Part shown: in pieces, positions 1-9,633 of the stretch | Position numbering within the stretch: the stretch's first letter is position 1 | Layout of the letters: every line of letters begins with the position of its first letter | From: Vannielia litorea | GTDB taxonomy: Bacteria > Pseudomonadota > Alphaproteobacteria > Rhodobacterales > Rhodobacteraceae | Direction of reading: 5' to 3' | NCBI RefSeq assembly: GCF_900142295.1 | Contig: NZ_FSRL01000001.1 | Coordinates: 1,736,001-1,800,000, forward strand | DNA length: 64,000 nt | Translations under genes and position numbers: made by a program | Notes under the pieces: generated by a model | What the model was told of the DNA's origin: nothing | Database searches by the model: none | Seen by the model: the letters and a program-made list of their open reading frames with translations, nothing else

Positions 1-809
1 TCCACCTCCTGACCGTCGGGCACCCCCGGCGCGAGGAAGGTGCCAAAGGCCGTCTCCGTCAGCGCCCCTTCAACCTTGCCCCGCAAAACATTGATATCGC
101 TAAAAAAGGCCGCCGCCTTCCGGTCTACCGGGTTGTTGTAGATCGTGTAGGGCGCGCCGTGCTGCACGATCTCGCCCTCGCGCATCAGGGCGATCTCGTC
201 GGCCATCCGCATCGCCTCGTCGGGCTCGTGGGTCACCAGCAGCACCGCGGTGCCCTCTTCCTTCAGAACGCTCAAGGTCTGGTCGCGGATATCGTCGCGC
301 AGCCGCATGTCGAGGCCCGAGAAGGGCTCGTCCATCAGCATCACCCGCGGCTTCGGCGCCAGCGCACGCGCCAGCGCCACCCGCTGCTGCTCGCCGCCGG
401 AGAGCTCATGCGGGTACTTGCCCGCGTGCCCGGCCAGCCCGACCCGCTCCAGCAGTTCCTCCACCCGGCCCCGTGCCGCGCCGCGCGGCAGGCCGAAGCC
501 CACGTTTCTGGCCACCGTCAGATGCGGAAACAGCGCAAAATCCTGAAACATCAGCCCGATGTTGCGCGCCTCCGGCGGCACGAACATCCCCGGCCCGCTG
601 ACCTCGGCGCCTTCCACAAGCACGCGCCCCGCGTCCGGCCGGTCCACCCCGGCGATCATGCGCAATGTCGTGGACTTGCCGCAGCCCGACGGCCCGAGCA
701 GGCAGGTCACCTGCCCCGCCGCCACCTGCAACGACAGGTCGCGCACGATCTCGCGCCCGCCCAGGCGGCGCGTCAGGTTCTGCACCTCAAGCCGGTAGCT
801 CTCGCCCAC
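1..809 (-). CDS. ABC transporter ATP-binding protein, ferric iron (FbpC) type, partial
   Basis: This is the ATPase subunit of an importer of the Fe3+/FbpC class, acting at the cytoplasmic face of the membrane. Visible motifs in order are Walker A (GPSGCGKST), the Q-loop (FQDFALFPH), the signature LSGGEQQRVALARAL, Walker B (VMLMDEP) and the H-loop (LLVTHD). About 30 residues of a C-terminal regulatory region follow (FFSDINVLRG) before the window edge cuts the gene, so the C-terminus is missing. The start is a GTG preceded by a GGAAG-type site; no better ATG lies nearby. It follows an SDR gene on the same strand, 113 bp away. Iron as substrate is inferred from family resemblance only; putrescine or sulfate-type ATPases are alternatives. 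Confidence 0.85.
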   Translation of the reverse strand, partial: MGESYRLEVQNLTRRLGGREIVRDLSLQVAAGQVTCLLGPSGCGKSTTLRMIAGVDRPDAGRVLVEGAEVSGPGMFVPPEARNIGLMFQDFALFPHLTVARNVGFGLPRGAARGRVEELLERVGLAGHAGKYPHELSGGEQQRVALARALAPKPRVMLMDEPFSGLDMRLRDDIRDQTLSVLKEEGTAVLLVTHEPDEAMRMADEIALMREGEIVQHGAPYTIYNNPVDRKAAAFFSDINVLRGKVEGALTETAFGTFLAPGVPDGQEV

Positions 810-922
810 GCTTCTGCCTTCCGTTTCCCGAGCGAAAACCTCGGTCTTCGGGCGTGGTAGCAGCCCCTCCCGAGCCCGGCAAGCGGGCAAGCTGCCGCGT
901 CAGGCTGCCACCAACCGCCCCC

Positions 923-1705
923 TCAGGCGAGCGTGTAGTTCAGCGAGCCGCCGTCGAGCAGGATGTTCTGCCCCACCAGGTATCCCGCGTATTGCGAGCA
1001 CAGGAAGGCGCAGGTCTGGCCGAACTCCTCGGGCGTGCCGTAACGGTTGGCGGGGATGGTCGAGGCCCGCTTGGCCCGCGCCTCCTCCATGCTGATCCCT
1101 TCCTTCTCGCAGACCGCCCTGTCGAGCGAATTCGCCCGGTCGGTCGCATGAATACCGGGGAGCAGGTTGTTGATATTGACGCCATATTCCGCCACCTGCC
1201 GCGCCGTGCCGGCAACAAAGCCGGTCAGGCCCGCCCGTGCCGAGTTCGACAGGCCCAGCACCGCGATCGGGCTCTTCACCGACTGGCTGGTGATGTTCAC
1301 CACCTTGCCCCAGCGCCGCTCCATCATGCCCGGCAGGGCCGCCTGCATCAGCGCGATGGGGGTGAGCATGTTGGCATCGAGCGCCTTGATGAAATCCTCA
1401 CGGCTCCAGTCCTTCCACATGCCCGGCGGCGGGCCGCCCGCGTTGGTGACCAGGATCTCGACCTGCCCGGCGGCCGCCAGCAGCTTGGCCCGCCCCTCCT
1501 CGGTGGTCACGTCGCAGGCCACGGTCTCGACCTCCACGCCAAAGTCGGCCCGGATCGCCGCCGCGCTCGCCTCCAGCGCCTCTTCGCCGCGGGCGTTCAT
1601 CACCAGCCGGCAGCCCGCTTCGGCCAGCGCCCGGGCGCACCCCAGCCCCAGCCCCTTCGACGAGGCCGAAACCAATGCCCGCTTGCCCGAAATTCCCAGA
1701 TCCAT
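923..1705 (-). CDS. SDR family protein with degenerate active site
   Basis: A 260-residue Rossmann-fold short-chain dehydrogenase/reductase. The cofactor loop reads SASSKGLGLG near residue 13, and the NAG motif (TNAGGPP) and the ITSQS serine region are present. Where YxxxK should stand the sequence reads LSNSARAGLTG, so the catalytic Tyr and Lys are both absent. A known beta-ketoacyl-ACP-reductase-like SDR subgroup has exactly this kind of imperfect tetrad, so this is probably a family trait and not decay. The C-terminus ends in LLDGGSLNYTLA, normal for SDRs. Substrate is unknown. It precedes the FbpC-type ATPase gene on the same strand. Confidence 0.85.
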   Translation of the reverse strand: MDLGISGKRALVSASSKGLGLGCARALAEAGCRLVMNARGEEALEASAAAIRADFGVEVETVACDVTTEEGRAKLLAAAGQVEILVTNAGGPPPGMWKDWSREDFIKALDANMLTPIALMQAALPGMMERRWGKVVNITSQSVKSPIAVLGLSNSARAGLTGFVAGTARQVAEYGVNINNLLPGIHATDRANSLDRAVCEKEGISMEEARAKRASTIPANRYGTPEEFGQTCAFLCSQYAGYLVGQNILLDGGSLNYTLA

Positions 1706-1965
1706 CTCGCGTCTCCCTGATGTGTTTGTGCAGACATGCCCGCCGGTTCACCGATTCGCCAGCAGGCCGCCCTCGCAGCGGCTCGTCCCGCGCGTTGTGT
1801 CTTTCTTAATTGTGACCCTGCACAATTGCCACATCCTGCCCCCAAACCACCCTCGCACTAGCGGCCCGTTTGCCATCGGCCGGGCCCCGGAGTAAGACTT
1901 GCCACAGGTGGTGGCACAAACGGCTGCGGGGCAGGTCTCCGCAGATCGCGAACGACTGAGTGCTG

Positions 1966-2994
1966 ATGACCACGTCCCCTGCCCCCTCTTCCCCATCCGC
2001 GCACCGCAGGGCGAGCTACGGCTGCCACGTGTTCAGCGGCCAGGATCTCCACGTCACCTCCGGCGCCAACCTGGGCGACAGGCTGGGCCCCACCGACGAG
2101 CTCTGCGAGGGCGATACCTACGGGCTGGCCGAGGAGGCCGAGGTCTCCAAGCTGGCGCTGGTCAGCGAGGCCGGGCGGCTGCTGGTGGCCGGCGATTCCG
2201 AGATCGGTCGCGCCGGCGATGCCGTGACCCTCGCCGGGCGGCTCACCTTCATGGGCGGCGACGGCGGCGGCACCGAGCTTGTGGTCATCGAGCTCCCCGG
2301 CCCCGAGGGCGGCACGCGGCACTTCCTGCCGCTGCAGCCGATGGAGCCGCGGGTGGACTACGCCCTCATCGGCGTATCGAACGACCCCGGCGAGGTGCAT
2401 CTCTCCGATCTCACCTCCTTCGCCTTCGCCCGCGGCACCGCCATCACCCTCGCCTCCGGGGCGCAGAGGCCGGTGGAAGATCTCGCGCCCGGCGACCGCG
2501 TGCTGACCCGCGACCACGGCGCCCAGCCGGTCCGCTGGATCGGCACCCAGACGGTGCGCGCCGTCGGCGCCTATGCCCCCGTGGTCATCACCAGGGACAC
2601 CCTGGGCAACGCCGCCGACCTGATCCTGAGCCAGCACCAGCGCCTCTTCGTCTACCAGCGCGGCGCCGACCGGGTGACCGAGACCGCCGAGATGCTGGTC
2701 AAGGCCGCCCTGCTGGTCGATGACGATGCGGTCTTCGTGCGCAAGGGCGGCTTCGTCGATTACTTCACCCTGGTCTTCGACCACCACGAGGTGATCTACG
2801 CCGAGTGCATCCCCGTGGAATCGCTGGAGCTTTCGCCCGACACCCGGCACAGCCTGCCCGGCGAGATCGCCGCCGGCATAGAGGCCGAATTCGGCGACCT
2901 CGCCCATACCCCCGCCTTCGGCACCGAGGTCTCGGGCGAGCAGTTGAGCCCCGACAAGCGGCGCAAGATCTTCCGCGGCAGCGCGGGGCGCTGA
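1966..2994 (+). CDS. Hint-domain protein, nucleophile apparently lost
   Basis: A 342-residue protein whose central part (about residues 145-255) matches the Hint (hedgehog/intein-like) domain common in Rhodobacteraceae: GT.I.L.SG...VEDLAPGDRVLTRD, then PVRWIG and LSQHQRLFV. In self-processing Hint domains the domain opens with a Cys before the GT; here that place reads AFARGT, so the nucleophile looks absent and self-cleavage is unlikely. The N-terminal 140 residues are Gly/Asp-rich with no recognisable domain. An in-frame GTG six bases upstream is an alternative start. Function is unknown. Such proteins often sit at the end of secreted calcium-binding proteins, but no RTX repeats are present here. 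Confidence 0.8.
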   Translation: MTTSPAPSSPSAHRRASYGCHVFSGQDLHVTSGANLGDRLGPTDELCEGDTYGLAEEAEVSKLALVSEAGRLLVAGDSEIGRAGDAVTLAGRLTFMGGDGGGTELVVIELPGPEGGTRHFLPLQPMEPRVDYALIGVSNDPGEVHLSDLTSFAFARGTAITLASGAQRPVEDLAPGDRVLTRDHGAQPVRWIGTQTVRAVGAYAPVVITRDTLGNAADLILSQHQRLFVYQRGADRVTETAEMLVKAALLVDDDAVFVRKGGFVDYFTLVFDHHEVIYAECIPVESLELSPDTRHSLPGEIAAGIEAEFGDLAHTPAFGTEVSGEQLSPDKRRKIFRGSAGR

Positions 2995-3064
2995 CATGGG
3001 TTAGAGCTTTGAGCCGGCCCGCGCCTTGGCTATCGTGGGCCTGCGTCAGCAAAAGGCCCGCCCC

Positions 3065-3697
3065 ATGACCACCGGCCAGCACAACCGCAAGGAAGAGATC
3101 GTCACCGCCGCGTTCCAGACCCTCATGGACGAGGGGCTGCCGATGCTCTCCTACGATGCCATCGCCCGCCACGGCGGCCTGTCGCGCCAGCTGATCCGAT
3201 ACCATTACCCCGACCCCGAGGAGCTGATGATCGACCTGCTCGATCACATGGCCGGCGTCTACCGCGAGGCGATGATCGCCGAGGTAACCAGGCTCCAGGG
3301 CACCGACCGGCTGCGCTGCTTCTTCGACTTCTACTTCGACATGATCGAGGGCAATCCCAAGCCGCGCGACAATCAGGCCTATGACGCGGCCATGTCCCTC
3401 GCCACCGCCCACCCGCCGATCCGCGCCACGCTGCGGGGCCAGTATTCCCTGCTGGGGCAGGTGCTCAGCCACGAACTCGAGCTCCAGTATCCCGTCCTCG
3501 GCATCCAGGGCGCGCAGGAGCTCTCCTGGCTTTTCGTCTGCCTGATGTACGGCCACTGGAAGATGGTCGCCTCGCTGGGCTTTGCCGAGACCCACCGCAG
3601 CGTGACCCGCGCCGCCATCGACCGGCTGGTCGAGTCGTATCTCGCCCGCCCGTCGCAGCCCGAAACCGCGCCCAGGATCTGGCACACCACGACCTGA
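3065..3697 (+). CDS. TetR/AcrR-like transcriptional regulator
   Basis: A 210-residue regulator. Residues 8-50 form the TetR-type helix-turn-helix (EEIVTAAF, then LSYDAIARHGGLSRQLIRYH), and the rest is an all-helical ligand and dimerisation domain. The reading frame can be extended to a TTG at 3026, but the ATG at 3065 places the HTH at the usual distance from the N-terminus. The gene lies 70 bp after the Hint gene on the same strand and may be co-transcribed. Target and ligand cannot be read from the sequence. The recognition helix reads RQLIRYHYPDPEEL, with YPDP in place of the usual YYHF. Confidence 0.85.
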   Translation: MTTGQHNRKEEIVTAAFQTLMDEGLPMLSYDAIARHGGLSRQLIRYHYPDPEELMIDLLDHMAGVYREAMIAEVTRLQGTDRLRCFFDFYFDMIEGNPKPRDNQAYDAAMSLATAHPPIRATLRGQYSLLGQVLSHELELQYPVLGIQGAQELSWLFVCLMYGHWKMVASLGFAETHRSVTRAAIDRLVESYLARPSQPETAPRIWHTTT

Positions 3698-4047
3698 CCC
3701 GCTTTTCATTTTGAAAGGCCGCCAAGGCATTCACGCCGATTTTTCAAGGCGGCGCGTCCCTGCGCACACGCTCTGCGGGAACCGGGCATCTCTGCGGCCT
3801 TGCAACTCGAAAGTGGGTTTTCAAGAAGATTGACAGAAGATCGGCGATTTGTTGCCGTAGGGTCATTCTTCAGGCGCGGGCCGCCCGCCACGGGGGGCGG
3901 ATTGATATCCCGCAGGGTATTGAGGCCCACCCAGTCAGGGTCCGGCCATGTGCCGGACCCGCACTGCCGTCATTCCAAAACGTCGCCCCGCCCCGGGTGG
4001 CGCTCCGGGGGCGGTCGGTCGGATGATCTGTCACCGGTCGGCCACAC
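3698..4047. other. Intergenic region between convergent genes
   Basis: About 350 bp without a supportable gene. Apart from the hairpin at 3938-3960 I see only an AT-richer patch near 3800-3870 and no convincing ORF with a ribosome binding site. Confidence 0.6.
3938..3960. terminator. Strong hairpin between convergent genes
   Basis: GGGTCCGGC (3938-3946), loop CATGT, GCCGGACCC (3952-3960): a perfect 9-bp stem. It lies between the convergent TetR and DUF7218-like genes. No T-tract follows on either strand, so it is either a bidirectional, Rho-assisted terminator or a REP-like intergenic hairpin. Confidence 0.5.
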
Positions 4048-4314
4048 CTACCCCCTCAGCGCGGCGATCAGCTCCGGCTTGGTCATGTCGCTGCGGCCCT
4101 CGATCTCCAGTTCCTTCGCCCGGTCATAGAGCTCGTCCTTGGTCCAGTCCTCGTAGGGCGGAGCCTTGCCGCCCTTCTCGCCGGGGTGCATGTCGGGGTT
4201 GGCCCGGGCATTGGCGATCCGCGCCGACTTCTCCTTCGAGTAGCCCTTGTCGCGCAGCGCCTCGTAAACCTCGTGGTCCTTCACGCTCGGACCCGGATCC
4301 TCTCTCTTCGCCAT
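4048..4314 (-). CDS. DUF7218-like small protein with Rho-N/SAP-like C-terminus
   Basis: An 88-residue charged protein. The first half (HEVYEALRDKGYSKEKSARI) resembles the DUF7218 family, and the last 35 residues (YEDWTKDELYDRAKELEI, then MTKPELIAALRG) look like the helix-loop-helix of Rho termination factor N-terminal or SAP domains, which bind nucleic acid. The start is ATG at 4314 with AAAGGAG eight bases upstream, preferred to a codon eight residues earlier. It is divergent from prfC, whose start is about 70 bp away. The nucleic-acid-binding role is inferred from fold resemblance only. Confidence 0.75.
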   Translation of the reverse strand: MAKREDPGPSVKDHEVYEALRDKGYSKEKSARIANARANPDMHPGEKGGKAPPYEDWTKDELYDRAKELEIEGRSDMTKPELIAALRG

Positions 4315-4385
4315 CTCGCATCTCCTTTGCGGGCCCAACGCCCATGGCCGCTTGCCGTTCCCGCCGGGCGTGGTAGAGAGCGGCC

Positions 4386-5984
<1,599 letters not shown>

Positions 5985-6069
5985 GCCCTTGAGGCTTGCA
6001 GCAACAGGCCCTGCCCCCGTAAACTGACGGCATTCATTCTTTACCGTCAATTTTCCGGGAGCAGTTTCA

Positions 6070-7035
6070 ATGGCCTACGAGGTGCGCGTCGTCGCCGAGA
6101 ACGTGGAGGCCTTCGTCAAGGCCAAAGATATCTTCGAGATCACCCGCGATGTGAACACGGTCACGCGCAACAACATCCGCGTCACCATCCCCAAGGGCAC
6201 CGCCTACCTGCCGGCCAAGATGTATGTCGTCGGCGAGGCCGGCTCCTGGGTCTTCTACCTGAGCGGCAAGCAATTGCTTTCCATGGGGCTGGAGCCTTTT
6301 GCGCATCAGATGAGCCATCACAATCTGACGGCCGATCTCTACGACCGCACCAAGGCCATCATCCCGGCAGCCAACCTGATGGCCGCCTTCTGCATCGGCC
6401 TCGGCATGGGCATGTGCACCTTCTGGGTCGGCACCGCCATCACCGCCGGCACCAAGATGTTCCAGCTCTACATCTTCTATGAAAAGAACGAGCGCGCCAT
6501 CAAGAAGGTGGCCGCCCACAGCGCCGAGCTGTTTTCGGCCCTGACCTGGATGAAGGAGCACGCTCCCGTCACCCACGAGCAGATCCTCAAGCTGCTCGGC
6601 GAGCACCTCGACGATGCCCTCTATGCCGCCGCCGGCGGCATCACGCCCAGCACCTGCGCGCCCATCGTCGGGCGGCTGATCGGGCAGCTGGTCTCCATGG
6701 GCAAGAACGGCCCCGGCAAATACGTCAAGACCGGGCTGGTGTTCTGGATCACCACCCTGACCAAGATGCTCGCCACGGCCACCGCCACCAATTTTCCGAT
6801 CTTCCTGCAGGCCGGCCTGATCCGTGCCGGCAAGGCCACGGCGGCGGTCATCGGCGAGGCCTTTGCCACGGCGGGGCAACCCGTCAGCGAGGGCGTCGCC
6901 CGGATGATGGAACAGGAGTGGAAGCGCCCTGAGGCGCCCGAGCAGATCGTCCAGTTCTTCGCCGCGGCCAAGGCCCTCTCCGAGGAGATGGGCGGACTTG
7001 CCCAGGCGCTCGACGCCGAGATCCCAGATTTTTGA
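6070..7035 (+). CDS. Conserved-looking protein of unknown function (321 aa)
   Basis: I do not recognise this 321-residue protein. A GGGAG site precedes the ATG. The first 60 residues are mixed alpha/beta. Two stretches are markedly hydrophobic: LMAAFCIGLGMGMCTFWVG (about residues 103-121), and FWITTLTKMLATATATNFPI with the segment after it (about 227-265). The latter are amphipathic and Thr/Ala-rich, so membrane insertion is possible but not certain. The C-terminus is helical and acidic and ends EIPDF. No catalytic motif is evident. Codon use matches its neighbours, so recent transfer is not indicated. Confidence 0.75.
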   Translation: MAYEVRVVAENVEAFVKAKDIFEITRDVNTVTRNNIRVTIPKGTAYLPAKMYVVGEAGSWVFYLSGKQLLSMGLEPFAHQMSHHNLTADLYDRTKAIIPAANLMAAFCIGLGMGMCTFWVGTAITAGTKMFQLYIFYEKNERAIKKVAAHSAELFSALTWMKEHAPVTHEQILKLLGEHLDDALYAAAGGITPSTCAPIVGRLIGQLVSMGKNGPGKYVKTGLVFWITTLTKMLATATATNFPIFLQAGLIRAGKATAAVIGEAFATAGQPVSEGVARMMEQEWKRPEAPEQIVQFFAAAKALSEEMGGLAQALDAEIPDF

Positions 7036-7117
7036 CCACGGTCACAAACGCAGGAAATTGGCCTCGGGCGTAGGCATCCGCACGCGTCTGCGTAGGATGG
7101 ACAAAGGAGATCCGCCC

Positions 7118-7966
7118 ATGCCAGACCCCACGCCCCCGCTCACGCGCCGCGCCACCCTCGCCGGCCTTGCCGCCCTCACAGGGCTCGCGGCCCTGCCCGC
7201 CCGTGCTTCCGCCCCGAGGCGCGACATCGCCTATGGCCCCCACGCGCTTCAGCGCTACGACGCCTACCTGCCCGAGGCGGCACATGCCGCACCTCTGGTC
7301 GTGTTTCTCCACGGCGGCGGCTGGGCCATCGGCGACAAGGCCAACAACAACGTCTGGAAGGCCAAGTCGGCGCATTGGAACGCCCGCGGCATCGGCTTCG
7401 TCTCGGTCAACACCCGGCTCCTGCCCGAGGCCGACCCGATGCAGCAGGCTGCCGACCTTGCACGCGCCCTCTCGCACATCCAGCAGGCCGCGCCCCCCTG
7501 GGGCGCCGACCCGAACCGCCTGGTGCTGATGGGCCACTCCGCGGGCGCCCATCTCGTGGCGCTGCTCGGGGCCGATCCGGGCCTCGCGCGGCGCTGGGGC
7601 GCGCAGGGCTGGAGCGCCACCGTGGCGCTCGACACCGCCGTCTACGACACCGAGCGCTACATGGCCCGCAAGCCCTCGCGCATCCATGCCCGCGCCTTCG
7701 GCACCAGCCGCGCCTTCTGGGAGGAGGCCTCGCCCCAGGCCCGCCTCGGCCCCGGCGCCACGCCTTTCCTGCTGGTCGCCTCCGCCAAGCGCCGCGAGGC
7801 GCTCTCGGCGGCGCGCAACTTCGCCCGCGCGGCCAAGGCCCGCAAGGTCGAGGCCGAGCTGCTCGAGGTCAACCTCTCCCACGCCGCCATCAACGCCACC
7901 CTCGGCGAGCCCGGCGCCTTTACGGAGGCCGTCGATGCCTTCCTGGCCCGTCACGGCGTGGCGTGA
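7118..7966 (+). CDS. Alpha/beta hydrolase, esterase type, Tat-exported
   Basis: A 282-residue hydrolase of the BD-FAE/kynurenine-formamidase-like group. It starts with a twin-arginine signal (TRRATLAGLAALTGLAALP, cleavage after ARA), so it is probably periplasmic. The oxyanion loop HGGGWAIGDK, the nucleophile elbow GHSAGAH (Ser near residue 150) and a late His in LSHAAINATLGE complete the expected triad elements. ATG at 7118 is chosen because AAAGGAG lies nine bases upstream; earlier in-frame codons overlap the preceding gene. The substrate is probably a small ester or formamide, by family inference. Confidence 0.88.
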   Translation: MPDPTPPLTRRATLAGLAALTGLAALPARASAPRRDIAYGPHALQRYDAYLPEAAHAAPLVVFLHGGGWAIGDKANNNVWKAKSAHWNARGIGFVSVNTRLLPEADPMQQAADLARALSHIQQAAPPWGADPNRLVLMGHSAGAHLVALLGADPGLARRWGAQGWSATVALDTAVYDTERYMARKPSRIHARAFGTSRAFWEEASPQARLGPGATPFLLVASAKRREALSAARNFARAAKARKVEAELLEVNLSHAAINATLGEPGAFTEAVDAFLARHGVA

Positions 7967-8091
7967 TTGACCTTGCCGCCAATCTGCGCTAGGCCGCGCT
8001 TGCCCCCACGATGCGCGTGCGGGCAAGCGCGGGGCGCCTGATCAATGCGTCCCAATCCCGCGGGGAACCTCCCCGCAAGACACGGACGTAC

Positions 8092-9546
8092 ATGACAAAA
8101 TTCAGTGACCTGAAGCTGGACCCCAAGGTCCTCAAAGCCGTCGAAGATGCCGGCTACGAAACCCCCACCCCGATCCAGGCCGGCGCCATCCCGCCAGCGC
8201 TCGAAGGGCGCGACGTTCTGGGCATCGCGCAAACCGGCACCGGCAAGACCGCCAGCTTCACGCTGCCGATGATCTCGCTGCTCAAGCGCGGCCGCGCCCG
8301 CGCCCGGATGCCGCGCAGCCTCGTGCTGGCGCCCACCCGCGAGCTCGCCGCCCAGGTGGCCGAGAACTTCGACACCTACGCCAAGCACACCAAGCTCACC
8401 AAGGCGCTGTTGATCGGCGGCGTGAGCTTCGGCGAGCAGGACAAGCTGATCGACCGCGGCGTCGACGTGCTGATCGCCACCCCCGGCCGCCTGCTCGACC
8501 ATTTCGAGCGCGGCAAGCTCCTGCTGACCGGCGTGCAGATCATGGTGGTCGACGAGGCCGACCGGATGCTCGACATGGGCTTCATCCCCGACATCGAGCG
8601 CATCTTCCAGCTCACGCCCTTCACCCGGCAAACGCTGTTCTTCTCCGCCACCATGGCGCCCGAGATCGAGCGGATCACCAACACCTTCCTGTCGAACCCC
8701 GAGAAGATCGAAGTGGCCCGCGCCGCAACCACCGGCGAGAACATCACCCAGGGCGTGTTGATGTTCAAACCGTCGCGCCGCGACCGCGCCGCCACCGAAA
8801 AGCGTGACATGCTGCGCCGCCTGATCGAGCGCGAAGGCGAGGCCTGCACCAACGCGATCATCTTCTGCAACCGCAAGGTCGATGTCGATGTCGTCGCCAA
8901 GTCGCTCAAGAAGCACGGCTACAACGCCGAGCCGATCCACGGCGATCTCGACCAGTCGCAGCGGATGCGCACCCTGGCCGGCTTCCGCGACGGTTCCATC
9001 AAGTTCCTGATCGCCTCCGACGTGGCCGCCCGCGGCCTCGACATCCCCGCCGTCTCCCACGTCTTCAACTACGACGTGCCGAGCCACGCCGAGGACTACG
9101 TGCACCGCATCGGCCGCACCGGCCGCGCCGGCCGGTCCGGGGTTGCCCTGATGATCTGCGCGCCCGTCGACGAGAAGAACCTCGCCGACATCGAGCGGCT
9201 GGTGCAAAACCAGATCCCGCGCCTCGATGCGCTGGAGGGCACCGCGACCCCCGCCGCCGAAGAGGCCGAAGAGACCGCCGAGTCCAAACCCTCGCGCAGC
9301 CGCAGCCGGTCGCGCAGCCGCAGCCGCAGCAACTCCGAAGAGCCCGCAGCCGAGGCCCCCGAACCGCAGGAGGCCGAAGCCCCCAGGAGCGAGGAAAAAT
9401 CCTCGTCCCGCCGGTCCGGCCGTGGCCGGCGCGATGGCGGAGACCGGGACCGGGGTGGCAACACCCCCACCGGCCTCGGCGATCACCTGCCCGATTTCAT
9501 CGCGCGCAGCTTCGACGACCGGCAGGAAACCCCCGAAGCAGGCTGA
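8092..9546 (+). CDS. DEAD-box RNA helicase, RhlE-like, with RS-repeat tail
   Basis: A 484-residue ATP-dependent RNA helicase. Motifs run in order: Q motif (GYETPTPIQAGAIP), Walker A AQTGTGKT, PTRELA, GG, TPGRLLD, DEAD, SAT, and the C-terminal HGDLDQSQR, ARGLDIP and HRIGRTGRAG. The tail after about residue 400 is low-complexity, with six or seven consecutive Ser-Arg dipeptides followed by Glu/Pro-rich and Arg/Gly-rich segments; such tails usually bind RNA. Likely roles are ribosome assembly or mRNA turnover, and cold-shock involvement is common in the family. ATG 8092 is chosen because the Q motif then lies at the normal distance from the N-terminus. Confidence 0.95.
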   Translation: MTKFSDLKLDPKVLKAVEDAGYETPTPIQAGAIPPALEGRDVLGIAQTGTGKTASFTLPMISLLKRGRARARMPRSLVLAPTRELAAQVAENFDTYAKHTKLTKALLIGGVSFGEQDKLIDRGVDVLIATPGRLLDHFERGKLLLTGVQIMVVDEADRMLDMGFIPDIERIFQLTPFTRQTLFFSATMAPEIERITNTFLSNPEKIEVARAATTGENITQGVLMFKPSRRDRAATEKRDMLRRLIEREGEACTNAIIFCNRKVDVDVVAKSLKKHGYNAEPIHGDLDQSQRMRTLAGFRDGSIKFLIASDVAARGLDIPAVSHVFNYDVPSHAEDYVHRIGRTGRAGRSGVALMICAPVDEKNLADIERLVQNQIPRLDALEGTATPAAEEAEETAESKPSRSRSRSRSRSRSNSEEPAAEAPEPQEAEAPRSEEKSSSRRSGRGRRDGGDRDRGGNTPTGLGDHLPDFIARSFDDRQETPEAG

Positions 9547-9633
9547 GGCAGGGCCCAGCCCTCATCGCTGAGCCATTCCCCCGCCGGAGGCCCCAGCGCC
9601 GCCCGGCGGCCATCCGGCCCAAAACCCGCGTGC

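Noticed and set aside
3698..4047. Possible small genes in the gap after the TetR gene
   Set aside because: Short frames on both strands lack ribosome binding sites and overlap the strong hairpin at 3938-3960.
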